Part shown: in pieces, positions 11,640 to 28,093 of the stretch
How positions within the stretch are numbered: position 1 is the stretch's first letter
How the letters are laid out: every line of letters starts with the position of its first letter
DNA from: Girardinichthys multiradiatus
Lineage: Eukaryota; Chordata; Actinopteri; Cyprinodontiformes; Goodeidae
Length of the DNA: 64,000 nucleotides
Assembly (NCBI RefSeq): GCF_021462225.1
Contig: NC_061816.1
Location: 9,077,390-9,141,389, forward strand
Reading direction: 5' to 3'
Notes under the pieces: model-generated
Seen by the model: the letters and a program-made list of their open reading frames with translations, nothing else
What the model was told of the DNA's origin: nothing
Database searches by the model: none
Position numbers and translations under genes: made by a program

Positions 11640-12516
11640 GTGGTGTCCTGTTAAATTGCTTGTTAAAATAAATATTGAATCAGCCAATCACATGGCATGG
11701 CCAATGCATTTAGGCATCAAGATGTGGTGAAGATGAATGGCTGAAGTTCAAACCGAGCATCAAAGGATGGTTGTTGGTTGTAGATAGGCTGGTCTGAGTG
11801 TTTCAGAAACTGCTGATCTGCTGCCCCTACAAATGTCTCGTTGATTGCAGTAGAGTATGATTGATCTGGTGCGACATGAGAGAAGAAATCAATAGCTCCA
11901 ATAAAATAATCACTTGTTACAACAAAGGTCTGCAAAGTACGTCAAACCTGGGTGCTACTCCTGTCAGATAAGATCAGTAATCTAGAATTCACGAATACAA
12001 ATATTTTATCTGGTCTGATGAGTCTTAGCTTGAGCTGCAACATTCAGATGGTAGGATCTGAATTTAAACAACAAGAAAGCATGGATTCGTTCCCCCAAGG
12101 ATCAATAGTTGTGGTTGCTGGTGGTGTATTGGTGTGGGGAACATTTTTTACACACTTTGTGCTTCTTAGCACCAACTGAGCATCATTTAAACACCACAGC
12201 CTACCGGAGTATTGTTGCTGATCATGATCACAGTGTACCGATCCTCCAATGGCTACTTCTAACACAAAGCTCAGATCATCTCAAACAAGTTTCTTAAAAA
12301 TGATAATATTACTATTCTCCTGTGGCGTCCAAAGTGAGCAGATTTCAGTCCAACAGAGCAGCTTTGGGTTGTGATGGAATAGGAGATTCTCATCATGGAT
12401 TTGCATCTGCAGCATGTGTATGATGCTGTTACATCGATTTGGACTAAACTCTACTAAAGGTAGATCTAAATATAAAACAGGGTCCAACACAGTATGGTGC
12501 CTAATACAGTTTCGCA
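11640..12516 (+). mobile_element. Degraded Tc1-like transposon (family C)
   Basis: The plus strand keeps scattered transposase landmarks: 'tctggtctgatgagtct' (the W-S-D-E-S block) near 12010, 'gcaacattcagatggtagg' near 12038 and 'gagcatcatttaaacaccacagcctaccggagtattgttgc' near 12178-12220. At 12355-12390 'gagcagctttgggttgtgatggaataggagattc' corresponds to the E-x-LW block. Stops and frameshifts break it throughout. Confidence 0.75.
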
Positions 12517-13621
12517 TTGCTGTCAGGTAACCAATAACATTTTTGACACAGTTTCTTCCCCTTTTTTAGATAACCATCACTTAAAAGGTAGCTTGACAAG
12601 TCTGCGACCAATGAATGTTGAATGTGGGTGTGAGCTTTTGCCTGAAGGTGAATTATTTCATTTCAGGAACCAAAACCAGACTGCAAACCAGAGTGCATAG
12701 CTAAGAAAATGCAACAAAACTAACAGCTTTTGATATGTTTTTATTCAAATAACTTGCAGAAATATATATGTATATGATTTGCATGGTTATGTTAATCAGG
12801 AAATATGATTAATAGAAGTGACTTGTGTTTGCCATGGTTCAAAGTTTTTGTTTTTGCGTCTATTGCCTCAGGGCATCATTGAGCAGTTAAACCGCTTTAC
12901 TGTATGCACTAATGGGTGGAGACATCCTGAAATGAAATATTCAGGGATTTTGACGTGTTATCTGCTCTTACCCTCAGAAAATCGATGTAAGAACATTTTC
13001 AACATGAGTGGAATTTATTTATAAAGCACATTTTAAAACAACAAATGGTTGCCCAAAATGTTGTACATTAAGTGGATAAGTGAAAATACAAATAAAAGTC
13101 TAAAATAGAAACGTTCCAGAACCACCTATTGTTGAAATTATGTCCTCTAAGAAACCTCTGAGGCTCACTGAGAACAAATTACAGGTGCACTGAACTTTCT
13201 AATTAGGAGACTTATGAAAGCAATGGATGCACTTGATTATATTTAGGGCCATTACAGTAAAGACGGTGAATGCACATCTACACACTTCTACATTTTATAT
13301 TTGTAAAAAATACTTCCTCCCTGTTCCTCAGTCATGCACTTCTTTGTGTTGGTCTGTTGAATAAAATACACGCGTGTTTTCACTTGTATCTTGTTCACAT
13401 CAATACAAATCTTATGCAGTAAAGATGATGAAAGTGACCGCATTCAACAGACAAAAGGAAGTGGGGCCATAACAATTTCAGTAACCGTGGTGAAATGAGT
13501 GCAATTGTGGGTGGAACAGGTTCAGTTTCTGTAGGTTTCAACATCAACAACTTCTGCCTGTCAGCAGCTTCTGACAAATCAGGACATCAGAGCACTGATC
13601 TTTCTGCTTCTATGTGCTAAG
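12517..13621. other. Upstream flank of the cyp4f-like gene
   Basis: No coding frame or transposon was identified with confidence. This is the presumed promoter side of the P450 gene, but I cannot point to a TATA box or factor site with confidence. Confidence 0.3.
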
Positions 13622-18332
<4,711 letters not shown>

Positions 18333-18469
18333 TCTAATTACAGTTTTCTGTCATAATGTAAAATGCATAAACATGATGTAAGATTGTAACAGTTTAACCA
18401 AAACTCTGCTTTAACCTGTTTGAACACAATGTTTTACTGGATTATTCCAAATGGATCAATTCTAGCCTA

Positions 18470-18475
18470 AATAAA
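18470..18475 (+). terminator. Polyadenylation signal of the cyp4f-like gene
   Basis: AATAAA lies 138 bases after the stop codon and is the first canonical signal downstream. Confidence 0.5.
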
Positions 18476-18739
18476 TTATTACTATTGTAAATCCAAGATA
18501 TTAAGACAAATAATATTTATATAATGAATAAAAAATGGGTTAAACAATTTTCATGTATCTGATCATTTAAAAAAACTAAAACCATACATCTAAAAAAAAT
18601 ATAAAATGTATTGAGAATTATTTAAATTTGTCAATAATTTACTAATTAAGCAATAAAAAATATATATAGCAATCAAGATCAAAAATGTAAATTTCTATTA
18701 ATTATTTTAGTAATTATTTTATTTTAATATTTATTTAGT

Positions 18740-19450
18740 AATGTATTGTGCCATTCAAGGACAAAAAGTACCAGATCCTAAAGTGCCACTATCCAATAAA
18801 TTAATCATCTGTTTTTTAAATTTTATATTTTTGATTACTGAGATGAATTTGTACCAAATACATGAAATAAGTAAAACATTTAAAACTGTTTAGAATTTTT
18901 ATTAAATAGAAAATATAATAATTGAATCTAGAAATTAATAATTATCATTCAGTTTCCTTATATGTTAAAGTTTTTTATCAGTATTGTTTTAGTTGCTTCA
19001 TGTTTGCTGCACCATTATGAGAACAAAAAGTCCCATTATCCAATAAAAATTATTTTGTTAAATAAACCTTTTAAAAATTGAATATTTAAATAAAAATTTT
19101 AAATAAACATGTATATGTATTTTTTACGTGTGTAAATATTTTGATTTAGAATTTGATGCATTTGAATTACATGTAGAGGTTTTCGTATTTTTTTTATTAT
19201 TTCATATTTGTTGTGCGGCACCAAAAGTGTCAACATGCAATAGATAAGTAGCCTGAAATATTATTATATATATGACAATGTACATACAACTGTAATAAAT
19301 TCAATAAATAAAAATATTTAAATGTGTAAATATTTAATTAAATACACAATTATCTTATTAAATGCGGAAATCCTCAATAAAACGAATTCTTTATGACTCG
19401 TATCATTATTTCAAAATTTATTGAAGTATTTTATATTCACTGTGCAAGGA
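18740..19450. repeat. Diverged AT-rich tandem repeat, unit about 200-260 bp
   Basis: A block of the form GTGC-CC-ATT, then ACAAAAAGT, then TATCCAATAAA occurs near 18748-18800, again near 19006-19050 and in weaker form near 19213-19250, with AT-rich filler between. No gene is seen in it. Confidence 0.45.
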
Positions 19451-19593
19451 ATATTTTAATTTTAAATGAATTACATATTTAATAAATTACTGAAATTATT
19501 TGTGATCATATATACATTTATTTTTTTTGTAATGTATCAAATACATATTTTTTCTGCAGCTTTTTATGTGTTGATGTGTGGCATTTTAGATGT

Positions 19594-20022
19594 TGACGTC
19601 ACATCCGGCTGCAGTACCAACCTCTGGACACTGGGGGGGGCGGGTTGGAAACCGCCGCTTCAGACTTTGAAGAAAACTTTAATTTAACAATCCTGAATCA
19701 AGTTGAGCGAGATAATAAAACATGTTAGTAACATTAATAGGGCTGTCATCAAGTATTTTATGTAACAATAAGAGTCAGTTTGACTCTAATATAATTTTAA
19801 GTATTACTTGTAGGCGGAGACTACACCCTTTTCTGCTTTCACTTTACCGAGTCTTCCAAGCGGTCGTTCATGTCGCGCCTCTGACTACAATCGCGCTTTC
19901 GGTTATTAAACCTACATTAAATGCTTTTAATCTTCTGCTAACGTAGCGTGAAATGTTACTTTGGGCTATAGGCGGAAGCCGTCTGGATATTTCCTTGTTT
20001 ACAACCCTCCAACAATAACGCC
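19594..20022 (+). promoter_or_regulatory. Candidate promoter of the SLAM-like receptor
   Basis: After 1.2 kb of very AT-rich DNA the base composition rises. A perfect CRE palindrome TGACGTCA (19594-19601) is followed by an ETS-like 'catccgg' and then a CGGAAG (19973-19978), 50 bases before the ATG. The order fits a TATA-less promoter, but function is inferred from motifs only. Confidence 0.4.
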
Positions 20023-23000
20023 ATGATCTCGTCCTCTCCAATCAAAACCCCTGCGGCCCCTGGATGGTTCGTTGTTGTCCTGGCGGCCTGTGCTGCCTCA
20101 GGTTAGTTCAGATCCTTGTTTACGTGATTATATGGTTGTTTTACTACTGGACGACTGAAAGCATGCTTTAAAGTATGTAATAAAATTCAAAATACAGGAA
20201 GAAAGGGTTAAAATGCAGTACAGGAGAGGAAGTGGGAATTCAGTGGAATGGGACAAGAAATGACTTGTCTACAGAGGCGTTTTAAAAAGGTGTATATCTA
20301 TAGAAAGTACCACGTCTCATAGGAAATAGGATTGTTGCTGAAAATGTTACTAGAACTACTATTCTACCACTTTATTTTTATTTACTTTTTACTGACAGTG
20401 CTGCAGCATATTAGGGAAACGTCACATTTCTCTGATTATTGCAATTTTCTGTTTTTGTTCATTGTCTTCATGATGACGTTTCCATCTCTCTCAGTCACTA
20501 AAATGTTGGGGTCAAGGAAGTCCAACTAACGGGCCATATATGTTATTGGGATGCAGAGGCCGAGCTCTATTATCCCTCTGTCCATCCATTACCTTCTGTC
20601 TATCTGAGATAGGGTCATTGGGGGCATATATGGTTAACTAGTAGAGATGCACAATATATCTGCATCAAGGTCGGTCAAACTGGGCTGGTGTGAGCAACCG
20701 ATGTGTATTTCCATCTTGTTTCCATTTGTGTATATAGTGTCGAAAAGGTCGGGGTTATATATAATATCGGTTAACGGCCATAACAGCAATATTAATATCG
20801 GATATGGATATAGGCCCATATTTCCATATCGGTGCATCCCTGTTAAGGTATACCTCAGTTATTATGTTACGGTCCCTGTCAGGCTTTTACTACAGTTTAG
20901 AGTTCAGATGAAATTATTGTGAAAGTTCAGAAGCAACATTTTTTATCCAGCTGTGTGAAACATTAAGTAATGCACTACCTCCCCTCCCCCGCCTATTGCT
21001 GAGTAATACCAGTTAGCTGATTGAAAGAAGGCTGCTGCAATATTACAGGTTAGACAAATTCTGCTGTTTGGAAATAAATGCTGCACAAAAAGGACATTTG
21101 TGTTTGGTTCTGTGTTCTAACAATGCTTCTTGGTAATAAATCTTATATCTTCAGAAAGCCGTTTTTTTTTTTTTTTCTTTTTATAAGAAAATTGCACTTT
21201 AGGGTTGAGCAGCAGAGCGTGGCAGCAGGTGCAGAGACGCGTTGATGGCAGATTCAACAGCTATAGATCTCCAAATTTCATGGGACCTTCAGATTACCCA
21301 AACAACACTGTGTATAGATCTGTAGGGAATGGGTTTCCATGGTCGGTCAGCTGGCTCAAAGCCTTAGATATCCAAGGGCCATGCAAAGCCTTAATGCAGC
21401 CTTAAAATAGAGGAGTGGACTTGGACCTGTAGTTCCAGTGAAAGGACTCTTAGTGTTTCAACATATCAAGACGCATCAAGATCATGCTTCTAACTCTGTG
21501 GCAACAGTTTGGGGACGACTCGTTTCTGTTTCAACATGACCAATCACAGGTGGACATAGATGGTCTGGTGAAGAAGAACTTGGCGGGCAGTCCAAGGGTA
21601 GAATGTGGGAACAATATTTCTGATGTTTCAAAGACTTCAAATCCGGTAACAAGTGAGCCGAAGGTGTACATCGCTATCAATAAAGCTAAACTAGCCGAAA
21701 AAGTTATCTTCTGTTAGAAATGTCCTTCATCTATGCTAACCTTAGAACACTTTCCAAGTGAAACTTTTTAACACAAATTAAGAGATCAGTTTGGCTTGAA
21801 TTAGTCTAAAGGAAAATGAAATACTTTCTAGCCTTAGATTACTGTCATAAACTCAAACTGCTGTTTTTTTTAGCTCCTACGAAAGAAAACATCTATGCAA
21901 AGTTTGGAGACGAGGTTACCCTCAAACCACCACCTGGCTCTGTGACTGATGCAACCAAAACCATCACCTGGAAAGTCGGGGATGATATTGCCATGGACCT
22001 GGATGGAGGAAAACTCTTTTCCTATCGTCAATTTAATGGTAAATGACTCGGAAGAGATTTTTTCCAACTTTATTTGTAAGATGAAAGATGATGTTCTCAA
22101 TTCTGTTTGTTTGTAGAGCGGGGCCACTTGAACAACCAGACTGGGGAAATGACAATCAAAAGCCTGAATTACGAAGACACCCAAGTGTACACGATAGAGA
22201 TTAACAACTTTAAAACTAACCACGAAATTCACTTCTTTGTCCTCGGTAATTAAGACACCTTCTACAGTGGGATACTTTCCCATTTAGACACACATAACCA
22301 GATTGTTCTCATCTTTCCCGAACACCAGATCCAGTTCCTGTACCGACCATTGTTTCGTCCTGCTCTCAAGACACAAGCACATGTACCCTGACCTGTGAGG
22401 GAAACATTGTCAAAGCAGAACCAGTGAATAGCATGTGGATGTCTGGCAACTCTGGAGTGCTACACTACGGAAACAGATATAATATTACTAAGGTATTATT
22501 ATCACCAATTCAGTGGTAAACAGAAGGTACTGCATTCACAAACACAAACTTTAATAATCCTTTGGACCTATAACACCCTCTAAAGTGTTTAGAAATGTTG
22601 TAATAGAAATATTTGACCATTTATCCATGACAGCATTTTTGAGGTCAGACACTGATGTAGCGGCGAGAAGTGGTTGAACCACCTGAATTCAATGATTTAG
22701 AGGGTCGACCCGATACTTTTGGCAATATAGCGTGTTTTGTTCTGAGATTATAATGACATGATTCCTGTTTGCCTCCTGAGAGACTGACCAGCTGTAAAAT
22801 CTGGTGAAACGTCTGATGAAAGATGTTTTCGCAGTTTAAAATCTTGTTTTACAGTCTTCAGTGATTATTACTGACGTTTCTCTCCAAGCAGGACAGTTTA
22901 GACTTCAAAGAGTTCACCTGTAAGATGATGAATCCAGTCAGTCAGGAGATCAGCAAACCCTTCCCCAACCCTCTCAAGTCTCGTGAGTTGACATCGTAAA

Positions 23001-24720
23001 TAATGTCGATGCTGTTCTATTTAATATTGGCAACTGTGTCAACATCAGTCTCTACATACACTTTGTTTTAACCCAGCTGAAAGTGGCCCGAAGATTTATT
23101 CAGGACTCTTAGTCTTTTTAATTCTGCTGGCTGTTGTGATAATTGTGGCCGTCTTCCACAGAATAAAAACAGGTAATAAGAGTGTATTTATTTACATATT
23201 GGTCAAATTAAGCTGTATGCCCACTTTTTGTTTTTGAACTCTAATATTAATGTCCTGCTGTTGATTTCTGATTTTCAGGAGAGTTCTTCTTCAACAAAAG
23301 TAAGAACTGTTAAAATAATTCCTTAAAAGTCTTCATTTTTCAATTATCTGTTCAAAAGTGTTAATATTTTAAGATAAACTCTGTTTCTTTACCGCCTTGT
23401 GTGCTGTGATTTCTCTTTCTGCAGCATCCATGCCATGGGAGGGCGGTAAGTAGATGACAGAAGCCATTTTCTGCCTTTTTTGGGGTTCAATATCTGTATT
23501 AATTGTATAAAAGCCCTTTTGTATTCAAATACACTAATTATTTGTTGCTCTTTTTTTCCCTCCATTTGTTTTTCAGATTTCTGGAGGAATACCAAGGGGA
23601 AACGTAAGTCTAAACTTTCTGTTATTTGTCCAGGTTAACAGGTAAGAAAACTTACGTTAGAACCTCTGTTTTTATTGTTGAACCACGACCAGAAGCTCCA
23701 GAAAACAACGGCACCACCACTACTCCACTTCAAGAGCAACCAGATGGTGAGCTAGTTCCTACAGATGCATCTTCATCAATTTGAACATCATCGAAAAGTG
23801 CATTTATTTTAGTTATTCTATTCAAATAGTGAAACTCATACAGTGCATCCCGAAAGTATTTCACATGATTCGGAGTTAACCGCACTTGTCTGCAGATCTT
23901 GGAAACTGGAATGTCTCAAAGCATAAAACTAAGTAATTACACAAACAGTTTCAGCAGCATTGAAGATCCTAAAAGCAAATCTGCTCTCCATTATTTGGAA
24001 ATGGAAGAAGTTTGCTTCCCTCGCTAGATCCGACTGCCTGATCAAACTGAGTAATCAGAGAAGACGAGCCCGGGTCAGAGAGGTGACCAAGAACCATTCC
24101 TACTGTGAAGCATGGTGGTGTTAGCATCATGCTCTGGGGATGTGAATGTCCTTGAGTGGCCCAGCCAGAGGTCGGACCTACATCCGATTAAACATCTCTG
24201 GAAAGACCTAAAAGTGGCTCTCTGCTGACGCTGCTCATCCAACCTGACTGAGCTGTCGTTGCCAAAGAAGCTGACTGCTGTATATTATTGAAGCATATTT
24301 ATAGAAAGTTTAGTGGAAGGACAACATGTTTACAAACAACAGGGATTTCTTGTGTTAAGCCATTCCTAAACCAGAGACAGCTTTGGAAATTGGCCTAAGG
24401 AGAAGGAGGACTGTGATCTTATTTGGAAGTTAATGTTCTAGAGGCTAGAAGAAGAGCTAAGAGACACGGAATCTACGTTTCTATACCCACATATTGTCCA
24501 CATTTCTATAAAATCTCATGAGTTTCACTTTCTGAATCGAATTACTGAAATAAATTAACTTTTCGATGATATTCTAATTTATTACCATGCACCCCATCAG
24601 TTGCATGTCTGTGAATCTTGACCCACGTTAGCACTCAATGGTTTGTTTCCCCTTTTTTTCTGTTGTCATATTGCAGAGGAAGCCGCAATAATGGATCAAA
24701 CAACACCCAAGCAAAATTAA
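20023..24720 (+). CDS. CD2/SLAM-family immunoglobulin receptor
   Basis: A single-pass surface receptor of the CD2/SLAM/CD48 group, which mediates adhesion and signalling between leukocytes. Exons 20023-20101, 21874-22038, 22117-22245, 22329-22492, 22892-22982, 23077-23172, 23279-23299, 23425-23445, 23577-23603, 23693-23746 and 24677-24720 join in phase (296 aa). The signal peptide lies in about residues 1-27. The first Ig domain has no cysteine, as in CD2/SLAM V-set domains, and keeps the 'DTQVY' form of the D-x-Y motif. The second domain has four cysteines spaced like CD2 domain 2. A transmembrane helix of about 22 residues starts at 'SGLLVFL'. The tail (about 55 aa) is split over microexons of 21, 21 and 27 bases, has no tyrosine and hence no ITSM. 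I recognise the family, not the orthologue. Confidence 0.86.
20643..20843. mobile_element. hAT-type MITE in intron 1 of the SLAM-like gene
   Basis: The right end 'tatcggtgcatccctg' is the hallmark terminus of a common fish hAT MITE ('cagggatgcaccgata' inverted), and the left end 'agagatgcac' is its decayed partner. The interior is full of ATATCGG-type words typical of that family. Confidence 0.75.
21200..21640 (+). mobile_element. Degraded Tc1-like transposon (family D) in intron 1
   Basis: Landmarks include 'gttccagtgaaaggactctt' near 21432, followed by 'caacatatcaagac', and 'ctgtggcaacagtttgggga' near 21496 with 'tgtttcaacatgac', all in transposase order. No open frame spans them. Confidence 0.7.
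22604..22740 (-). mobile_element. Tc1-like terminal fragment (family D) in intron 4
   Basis: The segment 'gaggtcagacactgatgt' and the terminus 'gatacttttggcaatatag' belong to the same fish family as the fragment at 21200-21640. It lies in the intron between the Ig domain 2 exons. Confidence 0.6.
23800..24600. mobile_element. Nested DNA-transposon relics in intron 10 of the SLAM-like gene
   Basis: Inverted terminal sequences at about 23812-23845 and about 24520-24592 (the latter with 'gtttcactttctgaatcga' then 'attactgaaataaattaac') belong to one Tc1-like family. They flank a second relic. That relic contains 'ctgtgaagcatggtggtgttagc' split by a base change and 'gagtggcccagccagaggtc' near 24155. 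This looks like one element inside another. Confidence 0.55.
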
Positions 24721-24841
24721 GACCCGAAACTGTCATCATCGGCAAAATCCTAGCTGAAACTGACATCCAGACAAAGAGTTTCTCTAAAAGTGTTTTTTTA
24801 AATGGGGTTTCTTTGAATGTGTTGGACATTTTCTGAGTGAG

Positions 24842-24847
24842 ATTAAA
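24842..24847 (+). terminator. Possible polyadenylation signal (ATTAAA) of the SLAM-like gene
   Basis: ATTAAA lies 122 bases after the stop codon in exon 11. It is a weaker variant of the canonical signal. Confidence 0.3.
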
Positions 24848-25399
24848 AGTTCCAAAATACAATAGTAAAGATTGGGGCGAGAGAAGAGACCTCTGATCTT
24901 CCTGAGGTTTGGTTCAAGACAAGGTGCCAAACAACTACTAAAACAATTCCTGGAAGCCCACTAAAGTGAGCTTTCCTGTAACAGACTGTATATATGACAC
25001 CCACTGGTACCTTGAACTAATCCGACCTGCGGTTCTGGATGATTTGCAATCTGGTCTCTTGCACATTTACCGGTGTCAGAGGAACTGAGCTAACAGATAA
25101 GGGGGGGGGTAAAGGAAGGGCATTGTGTGGTCTGAGCCGCCTGTTCAGCCAACAATCAAAGCTCTGTACAGAACCGCCGGCTGATCAGCATCAACCACCG
25201 TGTTTGTTTATGAATAGGCTTTTTTTGGTGAAAAACTACTCTCCTCTTTTCAGTTTTTTCAGCTTTTTTTTGTTTCAGACCATCAAACAAGTTCTAATAT
25301 GAGACAAAGATAACCGGAGAAAACACTAAACTGCAGTTTTCAAATCATAACTTTATATATTAAGGGAAAGAAGCTGTCCAAACTAACCTGGCCTTGTCC

Positions 25400-26040
25400 A
25401 ACTCTAATAACGGCTTGAGACACCCTTGGCAGCAACGGCTGCGGTCAACCTTTTGGTAACTGGTAATGTGTCACATCACTGTGGAGGAGTTTTGGCCAAC
25501 TCTGCTTTGCAGAATTGTTTCAATGCAGACACATTTGAGGGTTTTCAAGCATCAACAGTCTGTTCAAGGTCAGGCCAGAGCATCTCAAATGGATTTAAGT
25601 TCAGACTTTGTGCCTTTTTGCGCTAGGGAGCAGAATCGATTGTCACGTCAGTTAAAGCAGGTCGTCCAGGTCTTGAAGCAGCAAAGCAGCCCCAGACCCT
25701 CACACTACCTCCACCACCTTCAAAAATGCCACTTCTGTCTCATCCGTGAACAGAATATTTTTCTAAATGTCTTGGCAATCAAGATGTTTCTTTGGAGAAT
25801 GTAAAACAGGCCTTTTTGTGTTTTTTGGTTAGCAGTGGTTTTAGGTCTGACGTTAACTGAGGCAAGTGAGGTCCACAGTCCTTAAGATGTTGTTTTACGG
25901 TTCCTGGATGAGTTGTTGTGCTCCTGGTGTAATCTGGACACTCCTGGGAAGGTTTAGGTCACCACTGTCCCATGTTTTTCTCTATTGCCAGAGCCTTGCA
26001 CACCCATAGATTTCAATTAATCACACCAGAGCCAGGTTGG
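25400..26040 (-). mobile_element. Degraded Tc1-like transposon (family E)
   Basis: The minus strand reads 'GCCGTTGCTGCCAAGGGTG' near 25430, the C-terminus 'VAAKG' of a Tc1-like transposase. Further landmarks run through 25560 ('caaggtcaggccagagcatc' on plus) and 25690 to 25990 ('ctcctgggaaggtttaggtc'). The order matches a widespread fish family; about 0.3 kb of the middle is deleted and the frame is broken. Confidence 0.7.
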
Positions 26041-26739
26041 TTTGGATAGCTTTTATCTTAATAAATGAGATTATTATTAAATGCTAGAACAAATATCTTT
26101 TTTACAGACCTTTTGAGGCCTGTTGAGATTCTAAACAATTCAAAATGTCTTTCTAGTCACTGTGTGAATGTGTTGAACATTGCTTTTGTATGTTTTTCTT
26201 TTACTTGTTCATGTCTAAAGTTTTTATATAAACTGACATTAGGTCAACTTGAAAAGGAAGTTGTATTTTTGTGAGACTTGTATTGAAAGCAGCTCTTAAG
26301 GCAACAGCTCATCCATTTTTTTTAACGCATGAGGCATATAGAGATTAGCTTAGTATTTATTGAACAGAATGGAGCTGGATTCACTGTTTCTATATGAGCT
26401 GAAGTATGTTAAATACAGGCTACAACAACCCTGTCTTTTTGTTTTGCAACACTGTTTAACCACCAGAGAGCAGCAAATGTTCGTCTGGTTTAATTAGTCA
26501 ATGTCATGTAAGACAGAAACATACCAAGTCTATATAATCAAATAATAAAGTGAAAGCGCTCCGTGACTTCATTTTCCACATTTTTTTTATTCCCTAAGCA
26601 GAAACTCGTTTGACCCATTTTCATCCCAAATTATAGGACTCTGCAGACTTTAAATTTATAAACCCAGATATTGCGAAATAGCTCAGATCAAAAGCAGCTT
26701 GTTTAACTACCAGGAAGTTTTTCATATCTTTGTTTTCAG
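26041..26739. other. Intergenic, AT-rich
   Basis: No gene, transposon or clear regulatory motif was found. Confidence 0.35.
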
Positions 26740-26789
26740 CTGTACAAACAGCTCCGATAAAGAAGGAACCGCCTGCTGGGAAATCCTGA
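26740..26789 (+). other. Candidate alternative last exon of the SLAM-like gene
   Basis: A strong acceptor, 'tcatatctttgttttcag', precedes base 26740. Joined to the phase-1 donor of exon 10 (23746) it reads in frame for 15 residues plus the split codon, ending in 'KKEPPAGKS' and TGA at 26787. That would replace the acidic exon-11 tail with a basic, proline-containing one. It is suggested only by splice signal and phase, so it could be chance. Confidence 0.3.
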
Positions 26790-28093
26790 GCCACAAACAA
26801 TAATCAGAGAGCTCTTATGTGGCGAGCGACAACCCCAGCTGCCTAAACAAGAACCAGAACTTCAACAGACTGCTAGAATTTTATATGCATAAGCCCAACA
26901 GATCGGAACAGGGTTTGGGTCTGGACTTTGACTGGGCCCAAGTAGACGAGAGACACCAGACTGATCACCTCCGTGTCAGTCTGCACTGATGCAGTAACTG
27001 ATTCAAAAGGAGCCCCAACCAAATATTGGCTCCACATACTGAACCGTGCATGGGAATATGTTTCAGTAGGCCCACATTTCTGTATTAAAAATCACTTTTC
27101 AATAGCCTGATGGAGTATTTAAAGTTGTTTGAGAGACAAAATACGGGAAGACATAAACACCAACAGTAACAGAATTAAATACATGGAATAAATCACCTTG
27201 TGTGTAATGAATGCACTAAATTCAAATGTATTGATATAGACCTGTAAAGACATTTGATTTAAAGCTCTAAGGCCTTTTATATGCCGGCTTACATTAAAGA
27301 AAAAGACGACATGTATCAGTTTATGCACTACTTATATTTTAATTGTGAATGAAAAATAAAAACATTGATTTCCTGTAATACAGCATTTTTCAGTAATTAT
27401 TTCAATCGGAATATAAAAACAACGTGCACATCCTGAATATCAGTAAAATCCTAAAAAACAGTTAACATGGTGAAATGAATGAATAAAAAGTTCACTCATA
27501 ACTTTAACCCTTTGCTGTAGGATTAGGTAACACTGCAGTCCTATGAATTTCAAAATAAAAGCAGCCTTTTTCCTCCCTGGATCTTTAACTGAGGTGTTAA
27601 AAACGATACTTTGTGGCTAAATCTAGGCAAGCATAGAGCTTGTTTCTCCTACAAAAACAATCTGACACTAATTCCAATGTGTCAAATAAAAATTAATACA
27701 AGACAAAAATTAAACACTGCACAAAACCCGGCGGTTTTTAGTCCCGTTTTTAGCATTCAGGATCTGGTTTCATCACAATATATGATTCTCTGTTAATAAT
27801 AAAAAAAGTGACATTATTGGAATCAGATCTTCTCTAAAGATTATAATTGTAACAAGTACAATCGGAGTGCTGTGTTGGGAATAAGTCTTAATATGTTTCA
27901 AACCTGATGTGCTCTGAGTTCACCACAAAACCCGAACATCTGACGTGGTGCAAAAGGCTTCACACAGCAGGAGAAGAGGCACTTCCATGATTAAGTTTCA
28001 GAGAAAGCACCGAACATCTCCGTCATCTTGACAAGATTAAACTGATTGGTTCTGCTCGGAGTTCGGCAACTTCTTGAACCTGTTTGTTGCCTT
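26790..28093. other. Convergent 3' flanks of the SLAM-like gene and slc19a1
   Basis: AT-rich sequence between two convergent genes, presumably including both 3' untranslated regions. No other gene was found. Confidence 0.4.
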
